Assembly: GCA_009760855.2 (NCBI GenBank)
Contig: WPIO01000022.1
Coordinates: 4,855,001 to 4,900,000 of the forward strand
Direction: 5' to 3'
DNA: 45,000 nucleotides
From: Cristatella mucedo
Lineage: Eukaryota > Bryozoa > Phylactolaemata > Cristatellidae
The notes under the pieces were generated by a model that did not search any database, was not told the origin of the DNA, and worked only from the letters and a program-made list of their open reading frames with translations. This document shows, in pieces, positions 40,501 through 45,000 of this stretch. Numbering within the stretch: the stretch's first letter is position 1; each line of letters opens with the position of its first letter. A program made the position numbers and the translations under genes.

Positions 40501-41917
40501 TCGAGTGACTCGAGAACCCATGATCTGAGACCCATGACCCGTGACCTTAGAGTAGGCGAACGGGGCCTTACTCCTTAGGCTAATAGTAAACCCACAGAAA
40601 GTCTATAGCGCCCAGGTAGCTCGGTTATCAATACAAGTTTTTGCCATGGAAAAATAAGCCAAGGGACCGGATGTTTCGCCCGTTAGGGCGGAAGTTTCTG
40701 CCGGTAGGAGGATGATTCAGATGCATGCGTGTCCATTGAATATCATTTATCAATTCATTAAGTATGTGCACATATAAATTTACAAATATTCGAAATTTCA
40801 GCGACTACATTTCGCCAGCTAAAATTGATTGTGGCAGTTCCTAAAGAACTTTAAAGGTAGCAAGCCAACATCCAGTGCCACGTGGTCTAGAAGAGGTGAG
40901 CGGCGTCTCACGTCGCCAATTCTTAGAATGGTGTGACAAATAAAGAGATATGCGATAGACCGAGGCCACCTTTCTGCGAGCGAGCAGCTCTCGAACTTCG
41001 ACGCTGCAGCGGCCCAGTTCGAGAGCCACTTAGTGTGAGAGCCACTCCGAGCCCTTATATCTGCTCTGCTTCGCTCTGCTTCACTCCGCTCTGCTCTGCT
41101 CCGCTTGCTTGCGTTTACAATACTTGCTGATTTAAAAGCACCCACGTCAATCGTCCACGATTTTTGTAAGCTGGTGCCAAAATTACCAGCTGAGGTAGAA
41201 CCAAGCGTGTCACCCTTCTACAGGTAACGCTGGTCGTTCGGTAGGTCTGCCAAGAAAAGTTTCGCGAATCAACTCTCACAAAATTCGGGTCTCTGGAAGT
41301 GACTGTTTGGGAGCGAGATCAGTCGCAAAGCAGCCGTCGGTTGCGTCCGCAGACTTCCGGTTAATCCCTGGTCAGTTTCGTCGGCTTGCTTCGGGGACGA
41401 TAGGCTGGAGTGCAGCCACGAACGCCGCAGTGCAGCCCGCAGCAGCTGAGCGCGTATCGACGGTGCGTTTCCGCTCAGACGTAGACAGAAGAGGAGCCCC
41501 AAATAGGAGGCGGCGAACGATCGGCGTCGGTTGCAACGTCCGCGAGAGGGCGCAGACCGCCGTTGTTATTCTAGCGTAGCGGAAGGAGAGGGAAAAAAGC
41601 CAAAAGCGTTCTACCGCTGTCTCAGTGCGAAGTCTGCGAAATGGCTCGGCCTTCCTCGCGAGGCGAACGACGTGGATTCCGCGTCATTTCGGCGCCAGTC
41701 AAGCGCCGGGGTTTTCCCGGCGTCCATTCCCGCCGGCGTCTGCTGCACACGCCAGACACCATTTCTCCCGCCGTGCAAATGTAGCGTTTGAATGAGAGGC
41801 GACGTCTTTTGACATCTTTGCCTAGCCGCGCATGCGCGACTTACGAACGAGTCGATATCCCATCTCATTTGACGAAGAATGCTGAGCAGTTGGTCAACGG
41901 CGCTTACGACTGCAGCC
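40501..41917. other. Nothing recognised
   Basis: It contains an iteron-like block at 40668-40710 and TCTGC/TCCGC repeats near 41050-41105. From about 41250 it is CpG-rich with overlapping frames, none identifiable. Confidence 0.4.
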
Positions 41918-42055
41918 GAGCTGGTTTGGTCCAGCGGTTAAGGTGCTCGCCCCGGCCAAGGTCTGGCTGAGGTCGTGGGCTCGAGCCCCGAGGCATATGT
42001 AAAGCGCCTGAATAGAGATTAAGTTCTCTTGGGGCGCTATATAAACGAATTATAA
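41918..42055 (+). mobile_element. tRNA-derived SINE, family A (best copy)
   Basis: Box A TGGTCCAGCGG at 41927-41937 fits TRGYNNANNNG exactly. Box B GGCTCGAGCCC at 41978-41988 fits GGTTCGANTCC at 9 of 11. The 3' domain AAAGCGCCTGAATAGAGATT and TAAGTTCTCTTGGGGCGCTA resembles the family-2 LINE tail. No acceptor stem, so not a tRNA gene. Confidence 0.9.
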
Positions 42056-42084
42056 TATAATACGATAATCTCGAAGCCAATAAC

Positions 42085-42165
42085 GTAAATAATAATAATA
42101 AAAATACATTTGTACCGCGAACGCAGAGAACCTAATCTCTTTCTAGCCACTTTACAAATGCGACT
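42085..42165 (-). mobile_element. LINE/SINE 3' tail fragment
   Basis: (AAT)n, ACATTTGTACCGCGAACGCA, GAGAACCTAATCTCTTTCTA and CACTTTACAAATGCG: tail-only copy on the - strand, next to the SINE at 41918-42055 in opposite orientation. Confidence 0.7.
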
Positions 42166-43205
42166 CGCACGGTGGCGAGAAGGAGCAGGGCGCCACGAGC
42201 GGCATCTGGGTCGGTTGGCTCTACCGCATCGCCCGTGGCTCACGAGCACCTGTGGAGGGCGCAATCGCGGTTGAATGTGTGAGCACACAGCCGATACCAC
42301 GATACCGACACCACGTGTACCCCACATCCGCGAGACAGTAAAAGAAGCAAAAGCTTCATAAGCGACTTCGCTCGATATCTTAATTTATTTAAATATTTTC
42401 GGGCGCTTAAATAGCGTACAGACATCGAGCAGCAGCGGCTGGCGCGGCTGCTGCTGCTCGAGCGAGGAATCCGTCCCGCCGGTCACGACTAGTCTGTCAG
42501 GCTGGGAGAAGGCACCGGCGGCGATGCAGCGTTGTCAGCGGCGGCTCGCCTACGACTGACTGACTGGTCGCACGTCGCGTTCGGACAGCGCCGGCCGCTC
42601 GCTCGCCACTTCGCAGCGGCGCAATTGAAAGGGCAGCGGCTCATGGGCGTGCGTTCGTCTCGAGTTTAGCTGCTCCTAGCGACGACCGCCGGCGAGAAGC
42701 CGGAAATAGCCGAATCTAGCCGCCACCGACGGTAGGAGAGGCGTAATAATTCTGGCGCCGCAATCCGGGACGTGCTTCGGTCCGTCGGCAATCCTCCTTT
42801 GGCGGGCGTAAGTGACGGCGGAGCACTGGCTCGAGTTCTCCTCGTCGTCATAGAGAGCTCTCCAACAGCTCGAGCTTCGTGCCGCTCTCTTTTGCTAGTT
42901 CGAGCGGTGACGTGTCCGACACAGTCGCAAGTCCAGAGTCGCCGGAGGACCTCGCCACCCGGCGGACGACGTCAACTACGAATGTCAGGCTTTTTTCGAG
43001 ATTCGCCGAGAGCGATGCGAGCGGCTTCCGACGTCGTCTGGGCACGCAGACGTCACGTCGACCTAACTAGGGCGACCGGCGGAAGCCGGTGGAGTCAAAT
43101 CTCGGGCGTGCCGTGCCGCTGCACCCGAGTCCCGAGCACGCCCGCCCGAGCGTCCGAGCGCTAGCTCCGCCGAGCGCACGCGTCCGCTCACCAGGGAAGC
43201 TGCGC
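42166..43205. other. CpG-rich region, no gene assigned
   Basis: High GC with many CG dinucleotides from about 42420 onward, as in a CpG island or repeat-free exon-rich DNA. Frames on both strands carry no recognised domain. Confidence 0.4.
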
Positions 43206-43289
43206 TCGAGCGCCTCGCTTCCGGCGGCGGCGGTCATTCGTACACCATCGAGCGCCTCGCTTCCGGCGGCGGCGCTCATTCGTACACCA
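43206..43289. repeat. 42-bp tandem duplication
   Basis: Two adjacent 42-bp copies (starts 43206 and 43248) with one mismatch, covering the stop codon and last codons of the candidate lectin exon. Confidence 0.95.
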
Positions 43290-43770
43290 TCACTTCGCAG
43301 AGCACGGCAGCGAACCAGCGGCTCCAGCGATCTGCCCTGCCGTGCGCCTGAATTCGGAGGTAGCGAGCCTGCGTTCTCGATGCGCAAGGGACGTGCAGTC
43401 GCCACTGCAGCAGCGCGTTGTTTTCGTTCGTGACGCGCCCGCAGAGCTCCTCGTCGTCGGCGGCGAGCTGCTCCGGATGAGCGGACGACGACGACGACGA
43501 TGACGACGATGATGGTGACGTCATCGACGTGTAGACGGACAGGCTGTCCAGAGTGAGTGCGTAGTCGCCGTCGTAGGCTTCTCGACCTGCTGGACGAGGA
43601 GGTGCGGCTAGACGCCAGACGGCGGCTGCAGCAGGCGGCGGCGGAGGAAAATCAAACCGCGACAGCGAGCAGACAATGAGGAGCCATTGCAAGCCGCCGA
43701 GGAGGCGTTCGAGGCACCCGGAGGTCTGTCTACGATGACGCCGACGACTGCAGGTACTGGCCACCGACAT
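43276..43770 (-). CDS. Possible last exon of an F-type-lectin (F5/8 type C fold) protein
   Basis: A 164-codon - strand frame whose last 60 residues look like the end of a fucolectin/F5-8-type-C domain: ELCGRV, then HVPC, ARYLRIQ, and AVLCEVMVYE before TGA at 43276-43278. F-type lectins bind fucose and end in a CG...C...GRYVxIQ...LCEVEVY pattern. The first half of the domain is absent. A pyrimidine-rich acceptor (CCGCCTGCTGCAG) would start an exon at 43625, so the ATG at 43770 may be irrelevant and upstream exons would lie at higher coordinates or outside the window. The segment has a poly-Ser run (GAC repeats, 43488-43512). Family assignment is by motif pattern only. Confidence 0.4.
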   Translation of the reverse strand: MSVASTCSRRRHRRQTSGCLERLLGGLQWLLIVCSLSRFDFPPPPPAAAAVWRLAAPPRPAGREAYDGDYALTLDSLSVYTSMTSPSSSSSSSSSSAHPEQLAADDEELCGRVTNENNALLQWRLHVPCASRTQARYLRIQAHGRADRWSRWFAAVLCEVMVYE

Positions 43771-44073
43771 TTTACTTTTGCCGGCGCGATTGGTCGTCGA
43801 TACGTCGCACTAAACGGGAACTAAACAGCTGCTGTTTTGAACTCGAGCGTGCACTCCTCTTTACGCTCCTTTTCTCTTGTCGGTGGCGTAACAATAGCAC
43901 TTCCTCTGGCCCGGCTCTTTAGCGTCAGCGAAGCCGAACAAATACCCGACGAGGCGAAACGCAGGCGGGCTACATGTTTCTGGAAAGCCCAAGTGGTGCA
44001 TTTGACGGAAGCTCGAATCACGAGAAACGATCGAATTGGAGTCGACGGTCACGTTAAGCTAAGGCGGGATTCG
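43771..44073. other. Nothing recognised
   Basis: Short frames on both strands without recognisable domain. Confidence 0.4.
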
Positions 44074-44187
44074 TATGGAGTCCAAAAATCCTCAGCGGCC
44101 GTTAACTGAGAAAGTCGAATTAAAAGAAATCTATGGAGTCCAAAAATCCTCAGCGGCCGTTAACTGAGAAAGTCGAATTAAAAGAAA
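44074..44187. repeat. 58-bp tandem duplication
   Basis: TATGGAGTCCAAAAATCCTC plus the following 38 bases is repeated immediately, essentially exactly; the second copy starts at 44132. Confidence 0.95.
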
Positions 44188-44267
44188 GAAAAAAAAGTCC
44201 GAAGAACGAAGACCGTAACGAGTCAAACGTCGAACGAGGCCACGCCTCGTGCGTATATATACAAATA

Positions 44268-44285
44268 TAATTCATTTGTATAGCG

Positions 44286-44376
<91 letters not shown>

Positions 44377-44505
44377 GAATCTCTATTCAGGCGCTTCTCG
44401 TATGCCATCGGGCTCGAGTCCGCGACCTCGCGAGTCAATTAAATTCACCTTGACCTTGGTTCGAGGTGAGCACATTAACCACTGGGCCAAAGCAGTTCGG
44501 CATAG
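44268..44505 (-). mobile_element. tRNA-derived SINE, family A, split by (AG)43
   Basis: On the - strand: box A TGGCCCAGTGG near 44478-44488, box B near GGACTCGAGCCC, AGCGCCTGAATAGAGATTCA, then a long (CT/AG) array, then GAGCGCTATACAAATGAATT. An extra segment of about 30 bases lies between boxes A and B. Confidence 0.85.
44289..44374. repeat. (AG)43 microsatellite
   Basis: 86 uninterrupted bases of AG lying where intact SINE tails read only CTCAGAGAACTCAATCTC. Confidence 0.98.
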
Positions 44506-45000
44506 CATTGCCCTTGCCGTTTTAGTTGTCGGCTTATGCTTGGTTTCACGCAGGAAATACGCCCTTTTATATTCCGTAGCTCTACTAGTCGGACATCTCT
44601 TCGGCGTACTTTTAAGTAAGACGTGCGCTCGTTCGGAAGTCGTTCGGTGCTATACACAGCAGAAGCTTCTAGTAGCTTGGAGAGGCAGGCCCGCAGTTAA
44701 GGCCGCAGACTTTCGGAACAGCACGTGCCGTCTGAAGTGGGGATTATGGCGAAGAGGTATGCTTCGGCCGACAGCCTAGGGCGTTACCTGCTGACGCTCG
44801 AGAAGCAGTGTGTCGCGGTAGCTCCCTAGCAGACGTTCTTTTCAGCCGAGGTCCGACTGAGGGCCACCAGTACGTGTGCTGCTTATAAGAAACACACGTA
44901 TTTTGTCTATCCCTGCTGCAGTCCCATTAAAGGACAACTACCTTCAAATCACCACAGAGGTGCCAGCTGTACTTGTTATACTTAATGGAATTCAGCAGCT
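44506..45000. other. Nothing recognised up to window end
   Basis: No domain or repeat matched elsewhere in the window. Confidence 0.4.

Noticed and set aside
40819-41145. 108-codon - strand frame with basic repeats
   Set aside because: Its N-terminal part is a TCTGC/TCCGC simple repeat and the remainder has no recognisable domain.
41918-42055. tRNA gene suggested by perfect A and B boxes (also 4435-4497, 6885-7025)
   Set aside because: No acceptor or anticodon stems fold correctly, and each is followed by a conserved non-tRNA tail present in several copies, so they are SINEs.

Overview
This is metazoan nuclear DNA, most likely from an invertebrate. It has spliced exons with GT/AG borders, abundant L2/CR1-type LINE debris, tRNA-derived SINEs, a small inverted-terminal-repeat DNA transposon and many microsatellites. 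Nothing bacterial or viral was recognised. The species cannot be named from the sequence.

The one confidently recognised host gene is THOC1 (HPR1 of the THO/TREX mRNA-export complex) on the + strand. Seventeen coding exons can be placed between 10831 and 29880. Their phases chain without a break and give 706 codons plus TGA, with an ATTAAA signal 31 bases after the stop. Only the first exon (start codon and about the first 20 residues) was not found. The introns of 5' and central parts are swollen by repeats: intron 4 holds a nearly full-length antisense LINE, intron 12 a G23 run followed by (CT)53, intron 15 an 88-bp tandem array, intron 16 a LINE relic and intron 17 a striking double hairpin.

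Region by region: 1-7600 is repeat-rich and holds the left arm of a long inverted duplication (about 889-6690), broken up by LINE and SINE insertions. 7.6-10.8 kb holds a MITE and a LINE relic and should contain the THOC1 5' end. 10.8-29.9 kb is THOC1. 30-34.2 kb is almost featureless apart from one LINE tail. 34.2-37.65 kb is the right arm of the inverted duplication. 37.65-42.2 kb is LINE and SINE debris. 42.2-43.8 kb is CpG-rich and carries a possible last exon of an F-type-lectin-like gene on the - strand.

The best second-look signals are as follows. The inverted duplication has arms that bracket all of THOC1, with a 2.2-kb near-identical inner section that drops abruptly to roughly 87 percent identity exactly at a SINE present in only one arm, which suggests gene conversion. 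The two arms serve as natural filled and empty sites for three insertions. A repeat has about 115-bp direct terminal repeats of unknown type. A SINE and the local LINE share a 3' tail. THOC1 itself contains R-loop-prone sequence. Identity figures are my eye estimates from stretches aligned by hand, not computed alignments.
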